DNA of 6,835 nucleotides, from the NCBI GenBank assembly GCA_009845505.1, contig VXZL01000280.1, positions 1 to 6,835 on the forward strand, in the 5' to 3' direction. A program made the translations under genes and the position numbers. The notes beneath the pieces were generated by a model. That model saw only the letters and a list, made by a program, of their open reading frames with translations. It ran no database searches and was not told the origin of the DNA. Numbering within the stretch: position 1 is the first letter of the stretch; every line of letters begins with the position of its first letter. Positions 1 to 6,805 of the stretch are shown one piece after another. This stretch comes from Candidatus Poribacteria bacterium. GTDB lineage: Bacteria; Poribacteria; WGA-4E; WGA-3G.

Positions 1-1
1 T

Positions 2-1591
2 GGCAATTTCCGATGCCTTCCTTGACTCAGCAGCGTACTTAATCATCTGATAGAACCAATCGGATAACTTTGGTGGTAAGTCTTGGATAAATCCCGCAAG
101 GTCAAGTGATCTTCCATAAACATCCCACCACTCCTTCCATAATTTGATATGGAGGACTTTTGGAGTAATATGGAGGGTAAATTCTCCTTTAAGGATTTTA
201 CTCTTCTTCAAATCTGTAACAATTTCCTGAAACATCATAGGGGTGGTGCTGCCATCAACTTCCTTCACTTTTTCAGCGATTGCCACCCCTTCACCACTAA
301 CGTCTCCCTCAAAACCGAATTGCTTAAAGAGTGCAATGTGGCGAAGTACCCGCTGCCGCAATTTCACCTCTGAGTCGCTTAGTTTCTCTTTTTCAAAGTC
401 AATGTAGAAACGCTGGTAGATATAGTCTTCACTGAGGACCTTGGAAGCATCTCCTGAAAAATTGGCAAGAGTTTTACCCACATGATGTGCCACGAACGGC
501 GAACCACTACAGAGATCTGTATGTCGATCAGCTTGGAACTCGGGAACTCCATATTCTTGAATGATTTCACGAGTTTGTTTGTTATCTAAAGACAGGACCT
601 CCCATCCAGAAACCTTCCCGGGAACCCCATCGCAATCATTAGAAATAGTGACCAACTTAACCTGAGGATTCTGATTGCGTGGAATGAAGGTTCGACTGTG
701 TGGATCGCATCCATCAATTACAACAATAGCAGAAAGCTGGTTGTCACCATGTAGGAGTTCGCCCATTAAAATACTGTCTCTAAATTGAGAAGCCGAGTGA
801 AAATAAATAACACGGGGTGATAAATCGTCGGTTTTCGTTGCCTCCAAAACCAGCCTTGTTTTTCCAATACCAGGGGCACCCCACACCGGCAAAGGGTCCG
901 AAGGACCGTCTCGCCGTAATTCGTTCTGGATTTTTGCGATCAACTTTTCCTGCGATTCCCCCGGAACAAACGGAACTTGCATACCTGCATCTTTCGACCA
1001 ACCCCAATGAGATTTAAATTTCCCTTCAAGGAGACCCCTGAGTCCCAATACGAGTAATGGAAATTCGTCAAGAAAATTGATAAGATCAGCCTGACTCCAC
1101 ACCTTGACTTTGGGATTCTCATACTCACACCGCTCTTTTAGGTATTTCTCAATGTGAGAACAGGTCTTTTCAACATTGGATTTGCTTAAGTGAATTCCGG
1201 TGCAGACTAAAATGTAAGTTCCATCGGCATCAAGACAGGCTTGGATACATGCGCCAAGACTTTCTCTATTAGGCGGTGTTTTGTCACCGAAAAGTGCCTT
1301 TTTGATTTCCGATTTCTGCCACGGTTTAAACGCTTTGCCCGATTTGATTTGGTAGCCGTTTTTGCCTGGTGCAATTATGTCACTCTGTGTAACAGGTAGT
1401 TTTGTGTCAACGGTAGCATCAATACCACCATCCGAAACATTGGTTGTCCGAGGGGCATCAATTTTGAAGTTTTCTGGTCCGCGTCTCAGGACTTCTGCGC
1501 GAAGCAGCTCCCTAAAGAAGTCCTCAGCATCTGTAGGATTCAGGTCGCGAAGATGTTCCTTTTTGGTCGTGAAAATAGTTTCAATACCCAT
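2..1591 (-). CDS. Mrr-like nuclease fused to STAND-type NTPase, 3' end outside window
   Basis: This frame starts at ATG 1591 and stays open for 530 codons to the left edge, so the C-terminus is missing. An in-frame stop at 1610-1612 lies just upstream, and an AGGG ribosome site sits 7 nt before the ATG. Residues about 15-185 look like an Mrr-type PD-(D/E)XK nuclease: helix DAEDFFRELL (21-30), GGID with D58, then Q81-I-K83 (YQIKSG), and a later strand ILVCTG (127-132). Residues about 215-400 form a P-loop ATPase: Walker A GAPGIGKT (238-245), Walker B IVVID (289-293), a sensor-like strand TISND (315-319), and a GSP (363-365) matching the GxP motif of STAND ATPases. The missing part would be expected to hold the sensor repeats typical of STAND proteins. 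Known Avs-like proteins join a nuclease effector to a STAND core and cut DNA after sensing a phage protein; that role here is inferred. The alternative is an ATP-dependent modification-sensing (Type IV) restriction enzyme. Confidence 0.82.
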   Translation of the reverse strand, partial: MGIETIFTTKKEHLRDLNPTDAEDFFRELLRAEVLRRGPENFKIDAPRTTNVSDGGIDATVDTKLPVTQSDIIAPGKNGYQIKSGKAFKPWQKSEIKKALFGDKTPPNRESLGACIQACLDADGTYILVCTGIHLSKSNVEKTCSHIEKYLKERCEYENPKVKVWSQADLINFLDEFPLLVLGLRGLLEGKFKSHWGWSKDAGMQVPFVPGESQEKLIAKIQNELRRDGPSDPLPVWGAPGIGKTRLVLEATKTDDLSPRVIYFHSASQFRDSILMGELLHGDNQLSAIVVIDGCDPHSRTFIPRNQNPQVKLVTISNDCDGVPGKVSGWEVLSLDNKQTREIIQEYGVPEFQADRHTDLCSGSPFVAHHVGKTLANFSGDASKVLSEDYIYQRFYIDFEKEKLSDSEVKLRQRVLRHIALFKQFGFEGDVSGEGVAIAEKVKEVDGSTTPMMFQEIVTDLKKSKILKGEFTLHITPKVLHIKLWKEWWDVYGRSLDLAGFIQDLPPKLSDWFYQMIKYAAESRKASEIA

Positions 1592-1598
1592 TACATAA

Positions 1599-1602
1599 CC
1601 CT
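1599..1602 (-). promoter_or_regulatory. ribosome binding site of the nuclease-STAND gene
   Basis: AGGG on the minus strand, 7 nt before ATG 1591. Together with the in-frame stop at 1610-1612, it fixes this ATG as the start of the open frame. The rest of the 66-nt gap to the methyltransferase stop shows no clear hairpin terminator, which is compatible with read-through from the upstream gene. Confidence 0.55.
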
Positions 1603-1657
1603 GAAAAGTTTAGGAGACGATTAGGATACTACACATAGTTTCCCATATCAAAGACAT

Positions 1658-4447
1658 TTACAAAAGCAGCTCACCTTGCATCACATTTGGATCTTCGCGG
1701 AGGAGTTTTCGCGCCTCCCCTTCCAGATCACATTTGGACTTCTTATTTCCATGGATGCTTGGCTCGGCACAGAGTTTTTTACGAAGTAAGTCAAGACCTT
1801 CATGTACTTCCGGATGTGTGTCCTCTCCAAAACCGAGTACTTTTGACAACAGGAACCGGTCAAGTTTCTGACGCACGGGATCATTTACCATCTCGTTAAA
1901 AGGGAGCATCCGCTGGTGTTTTAACTCGTGAAAGAGAGACTCCGCAATCTCTAATTGGAACGGGTTAAGATGACGAACATCTAAGGTAGGTAAAGAACCT
2001 AAAGCTTCTTTTCTGATGATTCCACGTCCTTGCTGCTGTTTACCACTATGCATCCAATGACACAGTAACCCTAGGGTCGAATTGCCCCACAATGTCCACA
2101 CATAATCATAACTTTTATTTTTAAAAACAATGTTCGGAATTAAGTTGACACCAATAGTATTGTGTTCAGTAAACATTACTGCAAGGGAATTCGCGTTAAA
2201 CTGAACGAAACTGTTGTAGTGACACCTACCATTCCATGCTTTTATTTCTCCAACCTTGTCAACTCCATTAGGGCGAGGTAGTGCGTGAGAATCAGGAATA
2301 ACCGCCATTGCGCGTTGTAACTCAGATTTGACATGCCACAGACATGGATAGTCTGCAGTTTCATGACAACCCTCTTCAACATCAAAAGCTCTCTGTCCTG
2401 CCTCATCTTTTATATCCAGAATCCTTTTTCCAATTATGGCAATTTCTGACAATAAACATATTGGAATTTCAAGAGATCTTTCTTGTCGTGAAAGCCATAA
2501 ACGACTGTTTGCAAGTTGATGAGCAGAGTGGAGCTGTTTCGCAATCTCGAGAGACTCTAACTGACTAATAGGTTGTCGATAGAGGCAAACAAAGAGTCCA
2601 CGTCCTGTATTTACTGATTTTCCCTTTGTAGCAGCGATGAGACACTCTGCTATGTTTGTATCTGCCGAGAAAGAGCAGTTTTTAATATCTGAATCAGCGA
2701 TAGTGACAATAATTACATCATGGTATTCTCGCGCCCAGAGATTTCGCACCTTGTGCCAACTTGTGCCTGCGATGGCACTTATAGGCAGTACAACCCCCAT
2801 TCTGCCATTGCGTTTTAGCATCTTATCAGCAAGTTCAACAAAGTAGGAACCAAGTCCTGCTTGTCCGTGACCGATTTTACTTTTCTGTGCTTTGAGGGAT
2901 TCACGCATTGCTCCTGCAACTGTTTTATCAGCAAAAAACTGCTTTGGCACATCTGAGTTATTATCAGCACCAATTCGTGCGAAGGGAGGATTTTGCACTA
3001 CATAGTCGAACTCGTTGTGCCGAAAATGCTGCCGAAGACTTTCATCACGGTTACCATGCCCTCCGACAGTTTCCGACTCTTCTAAATTAAGCGGAATCGT
3101 TTCTTCGGGGTTACTGAGTAGGTCGAGCGCACCAATAGCGTATCTGCCATCTCTATGTGGCATGCCATATTTCATCGTTCGGATGCGCGTGTCCCCAATA
3201 CGGATGTCAGGATAAGTACCAGCAATGATGGAAACAGTGAGATGCGTCGCGTTGGGCATAATATCACAACCAAGAAGATTTTTCTCGACCATGTGTTTGT
3301 GAATGTCCTCACCTTTCCCATCCGTTTGTTCGTGTAGTGCAAGAATCCGTTGATACATACCGTTAAGGAGCGTGCCTGTACCACAAGCAAAATCGGCGAC
3401 CTTAATATTTTTCGCATCCTTTTTTAATTTTGGTAGGACCAGCGCACAGAGAAGGGCAGATGATTCGGGCCGGGTGTAGTTTGCCTTGATGATCTTTCGC
3501 TCGGCGATAAAGTCTTGAAATGCAATACCCGCGAGTTCATGCTCTTGGGCAAGTCCCATCCTTCCTAAGGTAAGCGCAGTTTTTCTTAAAATACGTAATA
3601 CATCACCTGCCAATGTATCATCGCCACGCAGGACGCGTACAAGCCGGTCAGCTACACCAAAGATAGGTGTGTAATTAATATTCTGAATGTGTTTCCATGC
3701 CTCCAAGACTTCAGAGACGGAAAGTTTTCCATACTCTTCGGTGATTTCGCTGAGGCTCGGCACGATTTCCATGTCAGGTTTACGCGCTAGTAAACTCTGG
3801 AAAACGAAGGCATTTCCGATGATGAGCATCGCCATCTGAATGGTTTGCTTACCCGGATCCTGAACAAGTACCTCAGCAATCCGTTTGCCGATGTCAGGAC
3901 GCTCTTGGATAGTCTGTTCGGCGCGGGCTGCTGCGTGGTTAACACCATTTTTCAGCGTCTGGACAGCCTCTTCAATTTTAGAAATCGGTGTTCCACGAAC
4001 GCGAATAGCGGTTGCGATGTCCGCTACACTGCCCGTTAGCCATCCCTCTTTCGGGAAACGGTGCGGCTCCTCTACGCTAAGCAGGCAGTAGGCAATGTCA
4101 TCCGCTTTTTCCATTTTCTCATCAAGTTCAGCTTGTTCTATCTCTCTGAACCTATGTGGAAATCGGACAGCAAGACCGGTATGAATTGTATGTCCTATTG
4201 TTTTAAGCGTTTTACCGAGGTAGAAGTCCTTGAGTTGTTTTTCACCACTGAGATCAGGACTGCGCTCGCCATCAACTTTGTCTTCAATAGCAATCGGGTG
4301 CCGCTTCGGCTCAGTGACAATAATATCGGGTTCCCTATCATTTTCAATGAAGGGTTTGGATGGATGCTGGTTAAGTGTCCATCTGTGGCGCATAGGGCGG
4401 AGGACTTTAACAAATGCAGTTGTGATGAGATCTTCTTTGTTTCGCAT
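1658..4447 (-). CDS. Type IIG-like restriction-modification fusion: PD-(D/E)XK nuclease and N6-adenine DNA methyltransferase
   Basis: A complete 929-residue protein. The N-terminal domain has a PD-(D/E)XK pattern: P40-D41 (REPDIIV), then E55-D-K57 (IAIEDKV), followed by Q71LKDFY, which resembles the QxxxY helix of Type I and IIG nucleases. A helical linker (about 150-300) leads to the methyltransferase: motif X YTRP (324-327), motif I DFACGTG (352-358) for S-adenosylmethionine, acidic D395 in LLGCD, and catalytic motif IV NPPF (486-489). The order X-I-IV is that of gamma-class N6-adenine enzymes such as HsdM and Type IIG. Residues about 600-830 probably recognise the target, and AEPSIHG (894-900) resembles the C-terminal tails of this methylase group. 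Domain order and length resemble MmeI (about 919 residues). No HsdS or helicase HsdR gene lies nearby, so it probably cuts and modifies DNA alone. The target site cannot be read from sequence. It lies 66 nt before the nuclease-STAND gene, probably in one transcript. Confidence 0.85.
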   Translation of the reverse strand: MRNKEDLITTAFVKVLRPMRHRWTLNQHPSKPFIENDREPDIIVTEPKRHPIAIEDKVDGERSPDLSGEKQLKDFYLGKTLKTIGHTIHTGLAVRFPHRFREIEQAELDEKMEKADDIAYCLLSVEEPHRFPKEGWLTGSVADIATAIRVRGTPISKIEEAVQTLKNGVNHAAARAEQTIQERPDIGKRIAEVLVQDPGKQTIQMAMLIIGNAFVFQSLLARKPDMEIVPSLSEITEEYGKLSVSEVLEAWKHIQNINYTPIFGVADRLVRVLRGDDTLAGDVLRILRKTALTLGRMGLAQEHELAGIAFQDFIAERKIIKANYTRPESSALLCALVLPKLKKDAKNIKVADFACGTGTLLNGMYQRILALHEQTDGKGEDIHKHMVEKNLLGCDIMPNATHLTVSIIAGTYPDIRIGDTRIRTMKYGMPHRDGRYAIGALDLLSNPEETIPLNLEESETVGGHGNRDESLRQHFRHNEFDYVVQNPPFARIGADNNSDVPKQFFADKTVAGAMRESLKAQKSKIGHGQAGLGSYFVELADKMLKRNGRMGVVLPISAIAGTSWHKVRNLWAREYHDVIIVTIADSDIKNCSFSADTNIAECLIAATKGKSVNTGRGLFVCLYRQPISQLESLEIAKQLHSAHQLANSRLWLSRQERSLEIPICLLSEIAIIGKRILDIKDEAGQRAFDVEEGCHETADYPCLWHVKSELQRAMAVIPDSHALPRPNGVDKVGEIKAWNGRCHYNSFVQFNANSLAVMFTEHNTIGVNLIPNIVFKNKSYDYVWTLWGNSTLGLLCHWMHSGKQQQGRGIIRKEALGSLPTLDVRHLNPFQLEIAESLFHELKHQRMLPFNEMVNDPVRQKLDRFLLSKVLGFGEDTHPEVHEGLDLLRKKLCAEPSIHGNKKSKCDLEGEARKLLREDPNVMQGELLL

Positions 4448-4572
4448 CCTGTCTTCTCTACTTTTACAGTTATCTATCGGCTGAACGCGTGGTGATTACG
4501 CCCTGTTGGCATGCCACAAACATTTCTGGACCAACGACCGACAACGGACGACCATTTAAGATACCTATCCTA
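4448..4572. other. intergenic gap with a 10-bp palindrome and short imperfect repeats
   Basis: 125 nt lie between the antitoxin stop and the methyltransferase start. The gap holds the perfect palindrome TGGCATGCCA (4507-4516), and next to it two imperfect copies of a GTCGTCCGTTG-like unit on the minus strand (about 4530-4553). A purine-rich AGAGAAG (4453-4459) precedes ATG 4447 and may be its ribosome site. This is the largest gap in the window and the likeliest place for a promoter or operator of the defence genes, but I see no convincing -35/-10 pair. Confidence 0.35.
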
Positions 4573-4812
4573 TTATTGGGCCAATTCGGCGTACTCATAT
4601 ACAGGTGTTGTAATGGTCCTAACAGGGCGACACTTGCCCCACACTGCTTTATGTAAACGCTCAACAGTTTCCGGCGAGAAGTATTTTTCGCCCGTATCAA
4701 CGTTAACCCGGGCTGGCACATTCTCAATCAAAACAAATTGCCCATTTATCTCAATCGTGTAAGTCACATTCTTTTCAACCAAAGTCTCATTCCAAACCAC
4801 ATTGTCAGACAT
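4573..4812 (-). CDS. YgiT/MqsA-N-like antitoxin lacking the zinc-finger cysteines
   Basis: A 79-residue protein that reads as a full-length member of the short YgiT-type (MqsA N-terminal) antitoxins. The strand TYTIEINGQFVLIENVPARV (17-36) and GEKYFSPETVERL (41-53) match the core of that family, and the end PVYEYA (70-75) matches their usual C-terminus. In the family this domain folds around zinc held by two CxxC pairs. Here the equivalent positions are N4/W7 and N37/T40, so no zinc site remains; the only cysteine is C61. No HTH domain follows. The start ATG overlaps the stop of the DUF4258 gene by 8 nt and has a good ribosome site, so translational coupling is likely. The toxin-then-antitoxin order is as in mqsRA. 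It should neutralise the neighbouring DUF4258 protein; this role rests on family and context. Confidence 0.75.
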   Translation of the reverse strand: MSDNVVWNETLVEKNVTYTIEINGQFVLIENVPARVNVDTGEKYFSPETVERLHKAVWGKCRPVRTITTPVYEYAELAQ

Positions 4813-5071
4813 TTTCTTTCCTCACTTTGAAATCAATCCATCGTAACGCATCAGGTTCATACAAAGTTATGATCTTAACCAAAGGTCTTGATGGATAACT
4901 AAACTGAATATGCAAAGGTCTTTTCGATCGGGTGAACCCAAGAACTAGACAACTTGGGCCATACTTGTCGTTTGGATAGTTTTCAATCACTTCACACTCT
5001 TCAATAGCTTCACGAACTTCTTGTAAACTGATATGGCGAATACTGCTTTGTCCAGCAGCGTGTTCAGACAA
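4805..5071 (-). CDS. DUF4258 (RelE-like) toxin of a toxin-antitoxin pair, 5' end uncertain
   Basis: At least 88 residues. The middle and end are clear DUF4258: SEHA (2-5), RHISLQEVREAIEE (12-25), YPNDKYGPSCLVLGF (32-46), RPLHIQFSYP (51-60) and KIITLYEPDALRW (66-78). DUF4258 proteins are compact RelE/HigB-like folds, usually encoded just before a YgiT-type antitoxin and thought to act as ribosome-dependent or free mRNA nucleases. The start given is TTG 5071. Family-like sequence continues in frame upstream as LDKIHAKIRNGRFE (codons from 5113), but no ATG, GTG or TTG occurs there before the frame enters the nucleotidyltransferase gene. The gene may therefore be truncated at its 5' end, use a rare start, or be translated weakly from the TTG. 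The core motifs remain, so activity is possible. The stop overlaps the antitoxin start. Confidence 0.75.
   Translation of the reverse strand: MSEHAAGQSSIRHISLQEVREAIEECEVIENYPNDKYGPSCLVLGFTRSKRPLHIQFSYPSRPLVKIITLYEPDALRWIDFKVRKENV
4816..4825 (-). promoter_or_regulatory. strong ribosome binding site of the antitoxin gene
   Basis: GTGAGGAAAG on the minus strand, a few bases before ATG 4812 and inside the last codons of the DUF4258 gene. It is much stronger than anything before the toxin start, so the antitoxin could be made in excess of the toxin from one mRNA, as toxin-antitoxin pairs need. Confidence 0.6.
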
Positions 5072-5113
5072 CTCAAATCGCCCGTTTCTAATTTTCGCGT
5101 GGATCTTATCTAA
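5072..5113 (-). other. in-frame N-terminal remnant upstream of the DUF4258 start
   Basis: These 14 codons read LDKIHAKIRNGRFE, directly continuous with the TTG-SEHA start of the DUF4258 gene, and look like the usual first helix and strand of that family. The stretch begins at the stop codon of the nucleotidyltransferase (5110-5112) and has no recognised start codon. Confidence 0.5.
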
Positions 5114-6018
5114 TGGACGAGTACTTCCCGATAGGGACTTTGCAATCCAAAGGCATAGACAGTCCTCAGCAGCTCCTGCGGGTTCCCTGTATCATAACGT
5201 TCGCCAGCGACTCGATAACCATACATGCCTTCCTGTCGTATCATTTCCGTCATCGCATCCCGCAGTTGAATCTCGCCGTGCGTTAGAACTTGGTGCTTGT
5301 AGTTATAATCCAGAATATCAAAAAGGAGAGGCGTGAGGAGGTCTATGCCGAAGTTGCAGAGATACTGCCGTTCTGGAATGCCTTCTACACGGAGATGGGC
5401 CTGTGCGAAATCAGCAGTCGGTTTTTCGGAAATTTGTGTGAGTGTATAGAGCCGTGAGGATTCAATAGCAGGATTTCCGTGAACAATCCCGTTGACCGAG
5501 AGTTCACTTTCATGGCAGAGATCAAGACTCGTGACAGACTGCCCAACCCGCTCATAGACAGCCGTCAATTGTTTAGCACAAGAAACATCCGATTCCGAAA
5601 TATAGAGATGATCTCCAAGCAGAATGATGACCGGTTCGCCAGCAGCGAAATCCCTTGCACAATAGATAGCATGCCCAAACCCTTGGGGTTCCGCCTGTAT
5701 TGCGAAATGTAACCGTTCACCTATCTCTTCCAGACGATCTGCCTGTGCTGCCAACTCCGACTTTTCGCGAATCGCATCCGCAACGGTGCCAGCAAAATAG
5801 TCGGCAATCGGTTCAACCTGTTGCGGCTGAGCAACGAGACACACCTCTTCCACACCAGCCGTGAGTGCCTCTTCAATAATCAACTGAATGACCGGTTTTG
5901 CGAAACCGTCTTGACTGATAATTGGAAAGAGAGCTTTCGGTACGGCTTTCGTCGCCGGGAAAAGGCGTGTCCCGTATCCAGCAATGGGAATAACCGCTTT
6001 CTTAACGATGAATTTCAC
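5110..6018 (-). CDS. GalU-family sugar-1-phosphate nucleotidyltransferase (probable UTP-glucose-1-phosphate uridylyltransferase)
   Basis: A 302-residue protein, the normal length for GalU. The family joins a sugar-1-phosphate and a nucleoside triphosphate to give an NDP-sugar (UDP-glucose for GalU) for polysaccharide synthesis in the cytoplasm. Visible motifs are the nucleotide loop GYGTRLFPATKAVPKALFP (14-32), with R18 and K28, the base-binding GFGHA (113-117), LLGDH with metal-binding D136 (133-137), EKP (198-200) that contacts the sugar phosphate, and GERYDTGNP (272-280). It differs from E. coli-type GalU by SQDGFA (35-40) before the KP of the first substrate loop, so the sugar or nucleotide could differ. 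The start is GTG 6018; an in-frame stop about 30 nt upstream leaves no better start, and the ribosome site is weak. It follows the LamG gene after 22 nt, so co-transcription is likely. Confidence 0.85.
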   Translation of the reverse strand: MKFIVKKAVIPIAGYGTRLFPATKAVPKALFPIISQDGFAKPVIQLIIEEALTAGVEEVCLVAQPQQVEPIADYFAGTVADAIREKSELAAQADRLEEIGERLHFAIQAEPQGFGHAIYCARDFAAGEPVIILLGDHLYISESDVSCAKQLTAVYERVGQSVTSLDLCHESELSVNGIVHGNPAIESSRLYTLTQISEKPTADFAQAHLRVEGIPERQYLCNFGIDLLTPLLFDILDYNYKHQVLTHGEIQLRDAMTEMIRQEGMYGYRVAGERYDTGNPQELLRTVYAFGLQSPYREVLVH

Positions 6019-6040
6019 TCCGTATTTAATCGCTAAAAAA

Positions 6041-6805
6041 TTAATTCCTCAATCCCTTGAGGTATCCCCAAGTCATTGAGAGTTTTCCAGCAGGTTCGAC
6101 AGGCAATTGATCGCTTTGTGACTCAAAATTCTGTGCAACCTCATCTTCGTCAAGAATCCGATCGTAAATACGGACATTATCAATCATACCGATCAAAAAT
6201 CTACCGTCGTGTTCGCTACCGATACGGCGTTCATCCATCAGTTCAGGGGTCGTACCTGCGTTCCCCTCATCAACCAACTCACCATCAACATAGAGCTTGA
6301 GTTCGTTATCTTTGGTATTGCTGGTGTAAATGATGTGATACCACCGCTCTTCCTCAGCATTTAAACGGATCTTCACGCCGTCATTCTTATGGACTTGGAT
6401 CTGGTTTCCCTCGAATTTGAAATGAACTTTACCCGCTGCCCACATCCATGTTGACACGATACCTTGAATGCCGCCGAACTGACCCTCCAGTGCGTAACAT
6501 TCAATACTCACATGCTCAAACTCACCCATCGCTGGGATTTCGATGTAACTGTCCCCTTCAAATTCCAACGCCTCTCCAGTGCCATCGGTCGCACCTTCGA
6601 CAGATGTGAGAGTGCCTTCTATTTTCGCATCTTTGCCACCAAAGATATCTTTGACAGTTTTGCCCTCTATATCTGCTTCATTGAGGGTATATATAGCGAC
6701 AAGCCCATCTGTTACGAAATCTTGGGCATCAGCGGCGTTGCCATACGAGAACATTGCCAAGAATACGCCGAGGACGCAAATTGCGCTCATATATCTTAAA
6801 TTCAT
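6041..6805 (-). CDS. secreted LamG/concanavalin-like domain protein
   Basis: A 254-residue protein. It begins with a signal peptide: NLRYM, a hydrophobic core SAICVLGVFLAMF (7-19) and a likely cut after YGNA (24). One LamG-type jelly-roll domain follows (about 33-228): GLVAIYTLNE (34-43), EALEFEGDSYIEIP (78-91), ERWYHIIYT (153-161), LKLYVDGELVDEG (169-181), and the closing strand GMIDNVRIYDRILDEDEV (206-223), the standard end of these domains. Such domains bind sugars or proteins outside the cell. The C-terminal VEPAGKLSMTWGYLK (236-250) resembles a tail I know from poribacterial LamG proteins, of unknown purpose. No enzyme motif or membrane anchor is seen. ATG 6805 is chosen because it gives the full signal peptide; M6 would be a shorter alternative. 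Only 30 nt of A/T-rich upstream DNA is present, so its promoter cannot be judged. Confidence 0.85.
   Translation of the reverse strand: MNLRYMSAICVLGVFLAMFSYGNAADAQDFVTDGLVAIYTLNEADIEGKTVKDIFGGKDAKIEGTLTSVEGATDGTGEALEFEGDSYIEIPAMGEFEHVSIECYALEGQFGGIQGIVSTWMWAAGKVHFKFEGNQIQVHKNDGVKIRLNAEEERWYHIIYTSNTKDNELKLYVDGELVDEGNAGTTPELMDERRIGSEHDGRFLIGMIDNVRIYDRILDEDEVAQNFESQSDQLPVEPAGKLSMTWGYLKGLRN

Noticed and set aside
1362..1598. 78-codon plus-strand frame
   Set aside because: Serine/arginine-rich shadow antisense to the Mrr-like domain.
1622..1653. Possible promoter (TTGATA ... TAGTAT on the minus strand) before the nuclease-STAND gene
   Set aside because: The spacer is only about 14 nt, too short for a normal sigma-70 promoter.
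1658..4447. Type I HsdM, BREX PglX or DISARM methylase
   Set aside because: The N-terminal nuclease domain is not part of HsdM, and no HsdS, HsdR or BREX/DISARM partner gene is seen in the window; neighbours outside it could change this.
4061..4495. 144-codon open frame on the plus strand
   Set aside because: It lies antisense to the N-terminal part of the methyltransferase, whose nuclease motifs are clear, and its translation has no recognisable domain.
4470..4727. 85-codon minus-strand frame overlapping the antitoxin
   Set aside because: It is the out-of-frame reading of the antitoxin gene and the gap after it; the antitoxin frame has family similarity and a ribosome site.
6464..6799. 111-codon open frame on the plus strand
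   Set aside because: Antisense to the LamG gene and its signal peptide; no family resemblance.
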